Assembly (NCBI GenBank): GCA_018398805.1
Contig: JAGFBZ010000703.1
Span: 806,001-870,000, forward strand
From: Hirundichthys speculiger
Lineage: Eukaryota > Chordata > Actinopteri > Beloniformes > Exocoetidae
DNA: 64,000 nt
Reading direction: 5' to 3'
Positions 11,421-23,446 of this stretch are shown here, in pieces; position 1 is the first letter of the stretch; the number at the start of each line of letters is the position of its first letter. The notes under the pieces are model-generated. The model was not told where the DNA came from and did not search any database. It saw only the letters and a program-made list of their open reading frames with translations. A program made the translations under genes and the position numbers.

Positions 11421-11867
11421 TGATAGCATCACTACTGTGAATTAAGCATCCACATACACACCATGGTGCCTTGATGCGTATGTGCTCACATTTCCAAACC
11501 ATAAAGAAACACCTATAAGGATCTGACAACTGAAAACAATAATATAATATGAAAATTTGTGCATTTTAATCTCATGTCATACCTGAATTTAACTGCCAAA
11601 TATCTGAGAGGAAACGCACCTAATTTACCAGAAACATAAATGGAAAAATAAAGCAAAAAGTAGTGCTTTTTGAGAAAAAATACAGAAAATTTGAAAGTTC
11701 CACTCGTTAGTCAGTAATTTCGTCCTGTTCGTCTCTGGAACCCCTGGGTTTGACGAGTTGTTTTGATATTTTTATTCACATATTTGGATCATTAATCAAA
11801 TGGCTGCACGGAGGGAGGGCAAGCAGAGGGGGATGGATGCAATCTATATAGCATATCTTCTTCAGGG

Positions 11868-11912
11868 TTTTGTGTGTGTGCGTGTGTGTGTGTGCGTGTG
11901 TGTGCATGCATG
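11868..11912. repeat. (GT)n microsatellite with GC variants
   Basis: GT repeat interrupted by CG and CATG. Confidence 0.9.
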
Positions 11913-12052
11913 CTGTAAGATCAATCTAAAAGTCCTCTGCAACAGCCACTTCAGACCCTGGGCGCAGTCACAAAAAAATGATTACCATTACACTTCCACC
12001 CTCCCCACACCTCCCCTCTCACACTCAACAGACGATGAGGGGAAATAAATGT

Positions 12053-12078
12053 TGCCACACACACACGCACACACATTC
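12053..12078. repeat. (CA)n microsatellite, short
   Basis: CA repeat with one CG interruption. Confidence 0.85.
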
Positions 12079-12094
12079 ACAAATACACCAATGA

Positions 12095-12480
12095 CTCCGG
12101 CGCTAGAAATGACAGAAATAAAAAAGACGGATTCCCACCTAAACGTCAATATGAGGGGGATGTATTAAAAGAGCATTTGAAATTCTTAGCAGCGTTCCAC
12201 CTCATTTCTGGATGTCTGGGTTTTGCACCCTTAAAAGCAAAGAGAAATAAATCAAGTTTGTTGCTTGTTCTTAGACCCCTATAAAAATAAATAGATGAAC
12301 GCTGGTCACCTCAAAACCATTTTTTAAATGTCCCCCTGGCTGCACTGTATCCATAATTATGATTTTGATTGTCTGTGACCGCATCCTCCAAGATCAAAAG
12401 TGAAGTGGAATAACAGCAATGCAGACTAAGAGATTTATTTGTTGTCTGCTGCAGCTGAGGTTGTGCATGACAAACGGATA
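12095..12480. promoter_or_regulatory. Possible conserved non-coding element
   Basis: A non-repetitive, non-coding patch with even base composition. It contains GTATCCATAATTATGATTTTGATTG (about 12348-12372) and CCCCTATAAAAATAAATAG (about 12276). It resembles the texture of conserved regulatory DNA. There is no direct evidence. Confidence 0.22.
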
Positions 12481-14948
12481 GTTAATACCTCGGGGTATAA
12501 AGTGCTGCTGCCTTGGCTTCAGCGACAACAATCTCTAACCCTTCACATTATAGAAATGAGACTTTCTACTTTGGACATTCTGAGTGTTTGGATACATTTT
12601 CTAGTCATGCAAATTTAGGTATGAGAGATCATCCACACTGCTCGCATGATGTAATAGACTGCTGCTGACACTTTGGAAACAGAGAATATACAGTCGTGTA
12701 AGTAGTTTATAGAGGCTGACAGAGGTCTGTTGTTGATCCGGTACATTATTTGTTCTTTTGATGTTCATCAGAACGGTTTAAGAAACGTGATATATGTAAT
12801 TATTATTTTGATGCCTTAGGTGACTTCATTTTACATTTTCAGTTGGAAAAATGAGCCAGATTTGTTTTCTACTTTGCTTGAAATTGATTTGTCCGATATG
12901 ATGCCTGAGTTCTGAAGTAAACTCAGTTTAAAGCGGTTGAAATAATCTGGGACAATTCTCCTTGTTCTGAGTTTGACATTCAACATTTGCTGGTGAAATA
13001 CAGTTCAGATGGTACGTACACATCAGCTCTTATATGTCACTATCAACCGCACTGTAAATCTTTAGCAATAAATCAAGCAATAGAAATTACATTTGACCTG
13101 TCGTATTGTACCCAGGCTGCTTTTAAAAGTCCTCAGCATACATGTATTTATCTCCTGTGTTGCCTTTCTTGCTTAGGCTAACTGTATTAGCATGAGATTC
13201 ACACGAGATATGAGATTCAGCGTGACATCTCATCAGGTGAGCGTTCGGGTCTGATGGGCTGCTGATATTCAATTTTAGCATTACTTTGGTCCAATGTTTT
13301 ATCCTTTTAATAAATTCCAAATGGTTTCCAGACATTAGATTTGCCCGTGCATTGTAAATAGTGCCAGCCCTGATTATCAGATATGCTGCATTTGTGTTTG
13401 CCCCACAAGCAACGACTGTAAACACTGCTTTCATCACCGGATCGGCACAGAGAATCCATTGAGCTGGCGGGTTGATACGCTGTCGCAATAATAGCTCAGA
13501 GACTCGGCTCACTCCGGGCTCTGCTGCCGTGTGCTGCTGGAGTAGCCTAACGGCCTAAATCTCACTTGGGCTCTAGTAGCATCTGCAGCAAAACCTTAAC
13601 TGACCAGATATTAAACATAGAATCGAGCCATTGACTGCTTCATGGAACATTTTATTTGATCCATGAGTCCGTGCAGCATTTTAATTACGCTGTTAATGTT
13701 AAAATCAGGTTTGGATTCGTATTAGTTCATCTTAACACCATTAATATTTATGTATTACTGATTGAGTCTTAAATTATGAGCAACATCATCAAAATTATAC
13801 AAGATACAAAATGTCCTCGATGGACAAGTTCTGTCGGGGCACGAGGGTTCTCCTTTACCTTCTCTTCTTATCGAGAAAATTTGATGAATTGCGTTGAGAG
13901 ACCAGCTGACCAAATCTTTTTTATCTATAACAATGGATGACAGCTGGATATAATAATGGATCTCCATGTGTGTATTTCTGTATATATGTGGGTCGTTCTA
14001 CAACTGTAACATTTGTTTGGCAATTGACTATTTATTTTCTATAAGTGCAAGTGACAATATCATGTGGGTTTAAAGGAAAGTCTTGACACCTTGTATGTGT
14101 GGTTTGATGGTAAAGTTACAAGATCTGCAAAATGTCCAGTGTAACATGAAACCACAGCTCTGTAGCATGACCCATGTATGATCCAAACAAAATGGTACAG
14201 CATTTTAATCCTGTAGCAGCAGGTCAGGTCATATTGTGAAAACACAGATATAAAAATATTTTTTTCTGTGCTGGTGTGGATGCTCATCTCCTAAAGGAAT
14301 TTGGTAATTCTGGCACTTTCTAACATCTTAAAAAAAAAGATTAACCTGAACAATGCATTTAGGTTGAAGACTCTAAAAGAAAATGGAGAAAAAGGAGGAA
14401 GAATATCCAGAATGCAGAAGTATGTGTTTCAATGAGACATGGCCGCAGGAACAGACCCAGACTCACCTCAAGACTGCAGACAGAACAACAAGAATAACAG
14501 AAGGGGGTCTGCAGTGCCTGTTTTCAACATATGGTGTAATCCTTGACATCCACAGAGTCCATCCATCTAGCTGTCTAACCATCAGTTTTGCAAAGTAATA
14601 TTCAAAGTAATTTTTGGTCCCAAGGTATGTAAATACATTAATTAACTATGCATACCTACTGTATTCATAGACTGATGCACACATTTTTAAGAGGGGGATT
14701 AATTACTGGCTTGATGCTTGATTTGACTTGGTGATTCATTACACTGTTACACTATTAAGCAATGTCTAAAACATTTGTTCAAGTGATTAACATTTTTTTA
14801 ATATTGTTTTAATAATACCCATGTCTGTGTCCATGTTCATGCTCTATGAAATCAAAATAAAATTTCAATTAAAATTTTTCAAACGGTATTCATATATATC
14901 TGCATGCACGATGACAAACTCACTCCCACCAAACTCTAACATTGTAAA
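12481..14948. other. Gene-free stretch
   Basis: I see nothing I can name. Short open frames on the minus strand at 13123-13512 and 13755-13967 lack recognisable motifs and have no clear splice context. Confidence 0.45.
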
Positions 14949-14982
14949 AAACACACGCGCGCGCACACACACACACTCACAG
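14949..14982. repeat. Alternating purine-pyrimidine tract (AC/GC)n
   Basis: CA repeat with a GCGCGCGC core. This is the type of tract known to favour left-handed (Z) DNA. Confidence 0.9.
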
Positions 14983-15127
14983 AACCAGATAGTGACAATG
15001 CAGCTACTTTTCACCCGGTCTCTGAAACAGATGCACGTCTTTACTTTGATAGCCATTTTTACACAAGATTTCACTCTGCTGCTGCAGGAAATAAAAGAGG
15101 TGGTGATAATGAAAGATAATTACATCA

Positions 15128-15166
15128 CTTTCTTTCTCTCCCTCGCTCTCTCTCTCTCTCTCTGTT
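15128..15166. repeat. (CT)n tract
   Basis: TTTC/CCTC run grading into a pure CT repeat. Confidence 0.9.
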
Positions 15167-15701
15167 GCTGTGTCTCTCACCTGATATTCCTCTGGTGTAA
15201 CAACACACAGGATGGATGCCAGTGCAGTCACAAACTGCAGCATTCAGGCCCATTACATCCCCAATGAGAGGAGTTGTAAGCAACATCTGGTGTCTGAGCT
15301 GTGATAGAGTGCTGCATGCGCCTTTTTAACAGATACCTGGAGGTGACACAGAATGGAGTATCTCAAAATCTATCTCAAACTGTTCAGATCACACTGCAGG
15401 AAACAGAGTGGGGAGTCTGAAAAAGAGATTTAATAAAATAAGGACAGGATGCAAAAAAAAAAGAAATGGGAAAACAACAGAGAAAGACATTATAAGGGAA
15501 TAATAAGAGTTTGAGTTTATACATATTTACAAAGGAATGAAAGAGATGGATCAAAAACAAGGATAATTCAAATAAGGTTCATTGAAAAGACAGTGGGGAG
15601 TTGAAGTCTGAAAAGGGAAATAAGATAAAAGGAAAAAAAACAAATGGAATGCTATAGAGTTGGATAATATGCACATTCTCAGTTGGTAGTTCTTTATAAA
15701 C
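15167..15701. other. Gene-free stretch
   Basis: Purine-rich, non-repetitive DNA with an A-run near 15452. No feature recognised. Confidence 0.45.

Positions 15702-15757
<56 letters not shown>
15702..15757. repeat. (AT)n microsatellite
   Basis: TA repeat with a single ACAT interruption near 15711. The minus-strand Tyr-Ile repeat frame across it is an artefact. Confidence 0.95.
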
Positions 15758-15761
<4 letters not shown>

Positions 15762-16986
15762 TGTGTGAAAAAGAAAGTATGGTTTCAAAGTATTAAGAGA
15801 TTTATTTTTTAAAATGTAACTAATTTAACTACGTCAGATGAACAAAAGTGCATGATAAATGACATGGTCTCATTGGTTATTTAACAGAATTGACACAAAA
15901 TGCAGAAGCAGTTGGTGAAAAGATGTACATCCTTTTCACTTCAGAAACAATGTGGAGAGTAAGTTGTCTTAAATAAGAAGACAATGGAAAAATATAGAAA
16001 TGATAGAAATACTCCCAGCTATCTGATCTGAATATGTGCATGTTTCATGGTGAAAAATTGATCAAATTCACATTGCAGTAATATGTTTAGCAGAGGTTTC
16101 AGCTGTTGTGACAGTGGCACACAGCTGATCAGCAGTCAGCCTGACAACTTCATTCATCCAGCACCAGTCAACTGTCAATCACAAACAGCCAAGAGAAAAA
16201 TGTGCATGTATGCATGTCTTAAAGCTATCGATAAAACCATCAAAAGGGACTAATGATGTCTATCACACCTCTTTTCTCTTGTCTGCCGCTCAACCTTCTC
16301 TTTCTCCTCCCCTTCTTTCTCTGTGCCCATGGTCACTGTCAACATTCTTCATTTGTCTTTAACTTTTCAGTCTCTCAATAAATCTCCTGCACACCTTTAC
16401 AAGTAATTGTTGCCTGATTTTTTAAATTGGGTTTTTATAATACATATACTACAAGCCAAAGGAGCCAACGCGTATATATGCTTGTGGAGTGATGAATGGA
16501 ATGGAGCTTCACAAAAGAGATCTTCACTTTTTGTTATTTTCCTGTTGCATGTACTACTCTTAAAAAATAAAAAAAAATAGTTGTTTTCTTTTTTTTTATT
16601 CCAGATTTTGAATTTGCACCTCCTATTTTCCACAACTGTAAAACTGATCACAGGAGCAAAATGCTTCCTCTGTGTGCACCCAGACTTTAGCAGGACCTTT
16701 CACTTGCAATGCAGTCTACTCAACATATATGCTGGAGATACAGACAACAGAGTAACTGCCTCCTCTGATACTCTCAGATTTTGCATCTGTAAGGCAGTGT
16801 TGCATCTTGTTGTCCATGTTTCCGAATCTTTGTCAGAGAAAGGAAGAATGCATGCAGGGATGAAAAAAAACTAGGCCAAATGCTTTCGTGTTAGATGCAA
16901 TCTGATGTTTAGCTTCAAGGACTTAGAATGTGTTAAGGTTCAAGACAACTGCAACTGAGTGTTGAAGCTGTGAGTAAAGTGACTTC
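15758..16986. other. Gene-free stretch
   Basis: No recognisable gene or element. A T/C-rich patch lies at 16260-16330 and A/T-runs at 16563-16600. Confidence 0.45.
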
Positions 16987-16993
16987 CAGGGGT

Positions 16994-18210
16994 GATTTCA
17001 GGCAGACAGGTGAGTAGCAGTTTATGTCTGTTCTTACTCCTCTACATGGTTCATTCCAATTACTCCACCTGCTTCTTGGTCTTTTTATAGAGCAAAAGGT
17101 TCTAGACTCTTACATGCCTTCAGCGTCACCGGCCCACAGCCTGCTGCCATGCTTGGACTGTCAGTGCATTGAAGCATCTTACCTTACCCATCCCTGTCCT
17201 GTTGGTGCGCCTCTTCTGCAGTCTGGGATTATTCTAGTAAAGGGATTATTCTAGTAAATCCAACTTGGTTGTTTCTCTCCATGGCAGTGGTGACTCCTTC
17301 CTCCATGTGTGATGGCCCCCTTTCTCTTAGAAACCTCTCCTTGTATGGTCCCTGATTGCAGGAGAGATCTGTGCTTGGTGACTTTGTTTTCTTCTGGTCT
17401 GTCTCATGGAGGCGTAGGCCTTGTTCACATCTGTGTCTCTTCAGCGTTGGTGCTTCAGTGCCACACATGCTGTCAACAGGGACAAAGCTACAGCTGTTGG
17501 GCCCGCTGCCTCTCTGACTTTTGCTCCTGCATTTGAACTCTTCCCCACAGAAAGAGTTGTGGCCTCTACCTGTGAATTTGAATGGTCCTTGTCCTGTCCT
17601 CTTTCCCGGATTGCCTGACCTCATTAACAACCATGGCGTTGCAATTTCTGCCATTGAAATTGCTGTGTTTTCTTCCCCTCTGGAATCTTCTGTCTGTCAT
17701 CAGCTGTCTGGGCCTCAGGCGACTTTGAAACCGATGACGTCATGCCTCTTGAGCTCTGGGAGCCATCGCTCCATTACCATCTTAGATGTCCGTTCCCTTG
17801 TCCCGGCTCAGTTCTTGTTTCCCTCAAGTTATTAGCTATAATGCTGACAGTTTGCATAACAGGTGGCTGTTTAAATTTAAACACATCTCAAAATCCTATT
17901 TGGGTCAAGGTTCTTTAAAAGTAAGCCTCTTAATTACTTTCTCTAAAGCAGTATAATTCACACATAAAAGTCTCTACATTTTTAATCTTTGATTCTTGCC
18001 CATTTTGGGGGATACAGTTGCTTTTTTTCTTTGTTTTTTTTTTTTTTACCCCCAGTATCTTTATGTATGGCTTAAAATTAGGCATGTATTAGATTGGAGC
18101 CTAGCCAGCAAAATTCAAGAATTTTATCATTAGGAAGCCTTTGAGGTCCTTGCTGTGAGCCTCATCTGACTAAAGTCAGGCAACTCTCAGGAGCGATTTC
18201 AGGCAGACAG
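16994..18210. repeat. Unknown unit bracketed by a 16-bp direct repeat
   Basis: GATTTCAGGCAGACAG occurs at 16994-17009 and again at 18195-18210. Both copies are followed shortly by CCTCTAC (17039 and 18224). The interval is less AT-rich at 17020-17840 than its surroundings and carries a 141-codon open frame. The arrangement could be a decayed LTR-type or other mobile unit, or chance. A tandem duplication of GGGATTATTCTAGTAAA lies at about 17223-17257. Confidence 0.3.
17229..17654 (-). CDS. Unassigned 141-codon open frame
   Basis: This is one of the longer open frames in the window not attributable to a known element, reading ATG to stop on the minus strand. The predicted protein is basic and polar (for example KRHRCEQGLRLHETDQKK), with no membrane segment, signal peptide or domain I recognise. 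Upstream on the same strand the frame is closed by several stops. The plus strand also has long open frames here, as happens in locally GC-richer DNA without coding function. It could be a remnant of an unknown mobile element. I do not claim that it is expressed. Confidence 0.15.
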   Translation of the reverse strand: MAEIATPWLLMRSGNPGKRTGQGPFKFTGRGHNSFCGEEFKCRSKSQRGSGPNSCSFVPVDSMCGTEAPTLKRHRCEQGLRLHETDQKKTKSPSTDLSCNQGPYKERFLRERGPSHMEEGVTTAMERNNQVGFTRIIPLLE

Positions 18211-18392
18211 CTGTGCTCTCACCCCTCTACTTCGACTGTAAAAACCCCTGTAAAAACTCCTTTGAACTGTAAAAACTTCAAATTTCTTACTGCAACAATT
18301 CTTTTTAAGTTAAATGAACAAAGAGTTAAAAAAAAAAAAAGGTTTAGCAGATACAAAATGTCAAGTATACCAATAAGCAGTGCAATGATGCA
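17880..18392. other. Spacer with T-run and A-run
   Basis: No gene. A T-run lies near 18036-18048 and an A-run near 18328-18340. Confidence 0.5.
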
Positions 18393-19222
18393 CTGAGGTG
18401 ATTTTACTACCTTCTGCAGAGGGTTGCGTTCAAGGATGGTACAGCCTCCATACCGGGCTGTGATGTTCCCAGCCAGGATACTCTCGATGGTGCATGTATA
18501 AAAGCTTATGAGCTTTTAAAAGCTTATACATGGTGTCCACGCCAAATCGCCTCAGTCACTGCAGGAAGAAGAGACACCGTTTCGCTGACCTGATGATGAT
18601 GTCAGTGTAGCGTGACCGGCTGAAATCCTTGCTGATGTTGATCCCCAGGAACCTGAAGCAGCTGACTCTTTCCACTGCTGCTCCCACGATGTTAAGGGGT
18701 GCATGACCTTCTCTTCATAGCCTCTCAAAGTCCACAATCAGCTCTGTCGTCTTTCTGATGTTAAGTAGGAGGTTGCTGGCTTTGCACCATGCTCCAACCT
18801 CCTCCATGTAGGCCACCTCATCATAGTTGGAGAAGCAGCCGAGGATGGTGGTGCCGTCAGCAAACTTGATGGCTGTGACAGAGCTGTGGGGGGGGTAGTA
18901 CAGTGATAAGTGTACAGAGAGAAAAGGAGGGAACTGAAGACACAGCCCTGGGGGGCCCCAGTGTTCAGAGTCCATGAGGAGGAAGTGACAGTGCCGATCC
19001 GCACAGACTGTGGTCTGTTTGATAGGAAGTTCAGGATCCAGCTGCACAGTGATGGACAGATGTGCAGGTCCTCGAGCTTCATAAAAAATGTAGATGGTAG
19101 AATGCTGTTAAAGGCTGAACTGAAGTCCACGGACAGTATTTACATGTAACTGTTCCTCTGATCCAGGTGAGAGACGGTGGTGTTGAGTACAAATACCACG
19201 GCATCAAGTGATTAACCCTCCT
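18393..19222 (-). pseudogene. L2-type LINE reverse transcriptase fragment
   Basis: The minus strand reads, in order: LDQRNSYM (about 19150) and VDFSSAFNSI (motif A, about 19105-19135); then a fingers/palm stretch with SWILNFLSNRPQSVRIG and TLNTGAPQGCVFSSLLFSLY (about 18940-19060); IKFADGTTILG, the catalytic box, with the second Asp replaced by Gly (about 18845-18870); KTTELIVDFERL (about 18715-18750); FRFLGINISKD (about 18625); and TIESILAGNITARYGG (about 18460-18495). The blocks switch frame near 18900 and near 18720. The damaged FADD box and frameshifts make it inactive. It abuts the hAT relic at 19223, so it probably inserted into that element or replaced its C-terminus. Confidence 0.88.
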
Positions 19223-20830
19223 TTTTCTGTGGATGTGGTTGAACTTGGAGCTGAAGAAACTGGAGAGGCAGAATTTGGCACAAACATGGAGGCCATGCAT
19301 GGTGTTTGTGACAGGCTTGTGAACGTTCTTACATTTTCAACATTGTTTTGACTGCAAAAAGCAATGTTTTTAAAACGGATGTCAAGGAATGTACAAACAG
19401 CAAGAAACAGCAAGACCGTGAGTTGTCTAAATACCACAGAATCGTTGTTGGCACAGTTTTCTGGAAAGTGTGTTGCTTTCACACTCCATGGCTGCAGCTG
19501 CTCTCAACAGTAGAGAAACTAAAGGGATCACCTTCGCAATGGACACATCTAAACAAAGTAAACAAAGTGTGGTAAGGACTGCTTCCCTCTGCTCTTGAAG
19601 TCTATCCGACTTATAGACTGCCGAATCCCACAGTGTTTCTCTGATTTAAACACTGTTATGCTCTGCCACACTCAGCTGCTTTTGTATGTCTGTGAGTTTC
19701 TGCGTAGCTTTGGTGCTGTGGTGGAAAAATCATACAATAGTACTGCCTTTTTCCAAAAGCCGAACAACCAAAGGGACAGCTTTAATGGCATCTTTGAACA
19801 CCAAGTTCAAGGTATTGATGAAACAGGGGTAGTTAGTCCACCCAGTCTTGTGAACTGCAGAGACAACATTGAGACCGACAACACTGGCACCATTGTCTGT
19901 GACAACTGCTAGCAACCTCTGAGTGACGCCCCATTCATCTAAGATTCTTTTTAGTTCAGCAGCCTACTTATGCTGGTGGCTGTGTGTTGCTCATGGAAAC
20001 AACAGGTTTCTAAAATAAAGTCTTGCATTTGCCAGTCGTCAACAAAATGACATGTCACAGCCCAAATGTGTCTCTGTGGATCTTGATGTCCCCATATCTG
20101 TGGTCAGAACCAGACTGTTTGCACATTCTAGAGCTGCTTTGACTCCTTTTTGACACTTTCTGACCCTGTGATCCCTTCCATGATGGTGTTTGTGATTTGG
20201 GATTTCATAGCGTGAGTCGAGAGTCATCACAACTGCCATAAAGCCTCTGTCCTCTACAAATGAAATAGGTAGCAGGTCTTTGCACATCATCTCAGCGTCT
20301 TGTAATAAGTGTTGCCCTTCGAGAGTAGGCTATAGAAAAAAAGAAAAAAACCTTAAGCGAGACTAAATATGGATTTATATCTAAGTCTGCCCTAACCCTG
20401 ATCCATACTATGACTAGGATTTCATACAATAAATATCCTGCACACCATTATTCTGATAACATTTTTCATGGTGAACAGTTTGGTTGTCATTGGTTACCTG
20501 GATAATTCCTCCCTTTCTGAAATGCCTCTACTAAACAACTTTGCTTCAGTGCTGTGGGTTTATCTGCCTGCATTTTCTGAACCTCTTGTTGTTTCTCCTG
20601 TCTGTCCTCATGCTCTTTTGGGAAGCAGTTGTTTAAATGTTTCATTAGATATCTTACAATTTTATCACATATGTCACATTTTGAGTCATTCCTATTCATC
20701 ATACCAAAAAAACTCTTTATGACACTACATTTGCATTCTGCTGCTATTCTGCCACCTGCGCAGGCGCTAGCTAGCAGCAACAGTTCTGTGCATGCTTTGT
20801 TACAGTAGAAGATGCTTGAGAAAGTGGAAG
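19223..20830 (-). pseudogene. hAT (BED-finger) transposase relic
   Basis: Minus-strand blocks appear in hAT order. A BED-type zinc finger has NDSKCDICDKIVRY and MKHLNN (about 20630-20700, part missing). Then come DLLPISFVEDRGF and TLDSRYEIP (about 20200-20280), ECANSLVLTTDMGTSRSTET (first catalytic Asp, about 20070-20130), VVTDNGASVVGLNVVSAV and HKTGWTNYPCF (second Asp, about 19835-19905), KAVPLVVRLLEK, and RFKNIAFCSQNNVENVR (about 19330-19380). Frames change repeatedly and stops are frequent. The C-terminal dimerisation half with the catalytic Glu is absent and the LINE fragment lies in its place. No terminal repeats were found. Confidence 0.87.
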
Positions 20831-20929
20831 GAAAAGTAGTTCTTACTAAACCAACCCATAATAAAATCAAAATAGATGAAAAAGATAAGAAGTTAATTAA
20901 AATCAGACATCTGAAGTATTACCTGATAT

Positions 20930-21183
20930 TGATTATTTATTTACGATCCACTGATCTGTGTACTCAGCTGGTTTTCAGCAGGAAGGTCACCCCTTATAAA
21001 CCAGGTTCTGCTCAAGGTTTCTTCCTCTTAAACTGGAGATTTTTGTTTCTTTAATTAATATTTAATAATACTAGTAATAATTAATAATATTAGCTCGGGG
21101 TCATGCTCTGGATGTCTGAAAAGCACCTAGAGACAATTTGTATTGTAATAGACGCTATATAACTAAAGCTGATTCGAACTGAA
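20930..21183 (+). mobile_element. Retroposon 3' tail, family B
   Basis: It contains AGGTTCTGCTCAAGGTTTCT and TCTTAAACTGGAGATTTTTG, then TGTCTGAAAAGCACCTAGAG and ATTGTAATAGACGCTATATAA, and ends near CTGATTCGAACTGAA. This order is familiar from abundant teleost LINE/SINE 3' ends (a 'CTTCCTCTTAAA' block, then a block ending GCGCTATATAAATAAA). The 5' part is missing. An AT-rich insertion-like patch (about 21050-21090) separates the two blocks. Confidence 0.7.
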
Positions 21184-22757
21184 ATAGTGTTTCCATGGTT
21201 CTGTACTCTGGTGGGTTTCTATAAGTAATATGTAATCACTTGTACAAGTGCTTTAAGTTCCGATTTTGTTCTATGAAGCATGATACATTTTGTGGCATAG
21301 TTAATCTGTGATGATATAGCAGATTCAGCAGCAACATTGAGAAATACCCATTACTTCCACTCGTATTTTTTAAAAAAAAAATAAAAACTGAATGTCTCTA
21401 TTTTTCTTTTACGTTTTTATTCTATACATAAGTTTATATGAAAAAATACATTTTAACTTTTTAGTCAATAAGACAAGCATAAGACAGAACCGACTGGTCG
21501 TAACTGTACACATGGCTAATTGCAACTTGATAATTGTAACTATTAAACTATGAGATCATTAAAAGTCTCATAAAGCAGGCAGCTGGATTTAAATGAGTTG
21601 CCTGTTTTAGTGGCAGCTGGCACCAACAGAAAACTGTACCTTATATATTATTCAGCAGTAAACTGAGCAGAAGGCTACATACCACCATGCTTGACTGGTT
21701 GTACCATTATGTCGGGAAGACTAGAAAACACTTTTTTTGGTTTGTTTGTTTGTTTGTCCATTTTTTTCCTCCTCTGATTAGCTTCCAGTAATTCATTTCA
21801 CATATTTTTTGAACATCTTACACTTATTCCTAATTACTGGTTGAGGTCTTCCCGACTCATAAAAGAAGTCCCGCACCGAAGACATGCTATGCAAGTGTGT
21901 GTGTGTGTGTGTGTGGTGAGCATTATCCATTCACTTGACATGAAAAATTAATCATATATCTGAAAGCCGAATCTGGTCTTGCTGAAGCTGAAAATCAGCT
22001 GATTCTGGTCAGCAACCAGGGAAACGATGTGTCCCTAAACATACCTGCTTAGTTCAATTTTTCAAGGGTATTCTTGGTTTAATTTTGCCACCTGGTAAAG
22101 TATCACTTCTCTCCCCGTTCAGGTTTTAAATGGGGGTTTTATTTTTTACATGCCTGGGATTAATATTTTCTACGAAAGTGTGCTTAAATTTAGCCTGAGA
22201 TGTGTGTGTGTGTGTGTGCTTGTGCATGCAGCTGGAAGTTATTATTAAATCAAAAGCATTTTAGCACCATCTTATAATAGAAATTCAACTCTCGTGTCTG
22301 GAAGTACTGTAGAAGATGTTAGAAAATTGGAACTATCTAGAAAGAAAACTTACAAAAGACCAAAAAAAAAAAAAAAACAAAATGTTTGTTTATGTGATGG
22401 CGTCATGCTACCTATTTAGAAGGAAGGCAGGTCTACTCTTACAGCAAACACATGGTATACATCTACTTGTGCCTAATTGACATAATATTTTAGTAGTCTA
22501 ATAGATTTTGAGTGAAAAGTGAGAGTGAAGCTGAAAAATAAAGGTTACACATAGGAGTCACAGGATACTTACACTGTGATCTCCATTGACAAATTCACTG
22601 CAAAAAAATAGCAGTACTTGTAGTAGTAGATGTAGTAGTAGCCTCAAACGGAAGTCTAAAAATCAAGTCAGAAGTTGTGTGGTGGTATCACTTCTGCCCC
22701 TAAAGTGACTTTATCATTTTTTTTGAAATCATTACGTGCATCTGGATTCAAACATGA
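21184..22757. other. Gene-free stretch with GT repeats
   Basis: No gene. GT microsatellites lie at 21894-21915 and 22199-22219, and an A-run near 22362. An exact 11-bp inverted pair, GTCGGGAAGAC (21711-21721) and GTCTTCCCGAC (21846-21856), brackets 124 bases without other transposon features. Confidence 0.55.
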
Positions 22758-22927
22758 CTGGGGCCCGTTTCAGAAAACGGGCTATGTAGAAGCTGAGTAC
22801 GTTGAACCTGAACTTCCGAAAACTCTGAGTTTTCTGCTTTACAAAGAGAGGTTACTTAACCATGAGCAAGAGGGTTCATTTGAGCTGGTTTCAGAAACTG
22901 AGGTAACTCATACTTGGACTCTGTTAC

Positions 22928-23110
22928 TGTTATGTCTCTTCACTTTACTCCTAAATTAAGTAGAAGACATCCAACATTTAGGCCAACAGAAATGACACGG
23001 CTCCAACCCCACATCCAGACACTTTATTTTTCCTTTATTGAACAACCCTTCCAGTGTACCCACAATATCTTACAACAGTGCTCAGCAGTTTGCTAACCAT
23101 GGACATGACA
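22928..23110 (-). repeat. Gypsy 3' LTR, 183 bp
   Basis: It spans TGTTATGTC to GGACATGACA and is the downstream LTR for the minus-strand element. It matches the other LTR through ACATCCAGAC, TTTATTGAAC and GTGTACCCACAATA. By eye the LTRs differ at a sizeable minority of positions, which points to an old insertion. Confidence 0.88.
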
Positions 23111-23446
23111 TCCCTCCTTTTCTTGGAACTTAACTCTTGGTTTTAAAAAAAATCAGTCAAATCAAAAAATGAACCTGGGATCACCTTATAGTTAATTTAT
23201 AACTGCTGCAGCTAAAATCACAATCCAACAGTGACTATTTTATATATTTAACAGCCAGCCATTTTGATACAATACAACTATAATAACAACTGCAGATCCC
23301 TCTCTAACACACACAAACATTACAATCCCTTTAGGAATTTAACACCTACAGCAAGTGGAAAATCTAAACTTGGATTACATCATAACTTGTCACTTAAGGA
23401 ATTTTAAGGCAGAAATGCAGCACAGTTATCTTAATCACTTGCTAAA

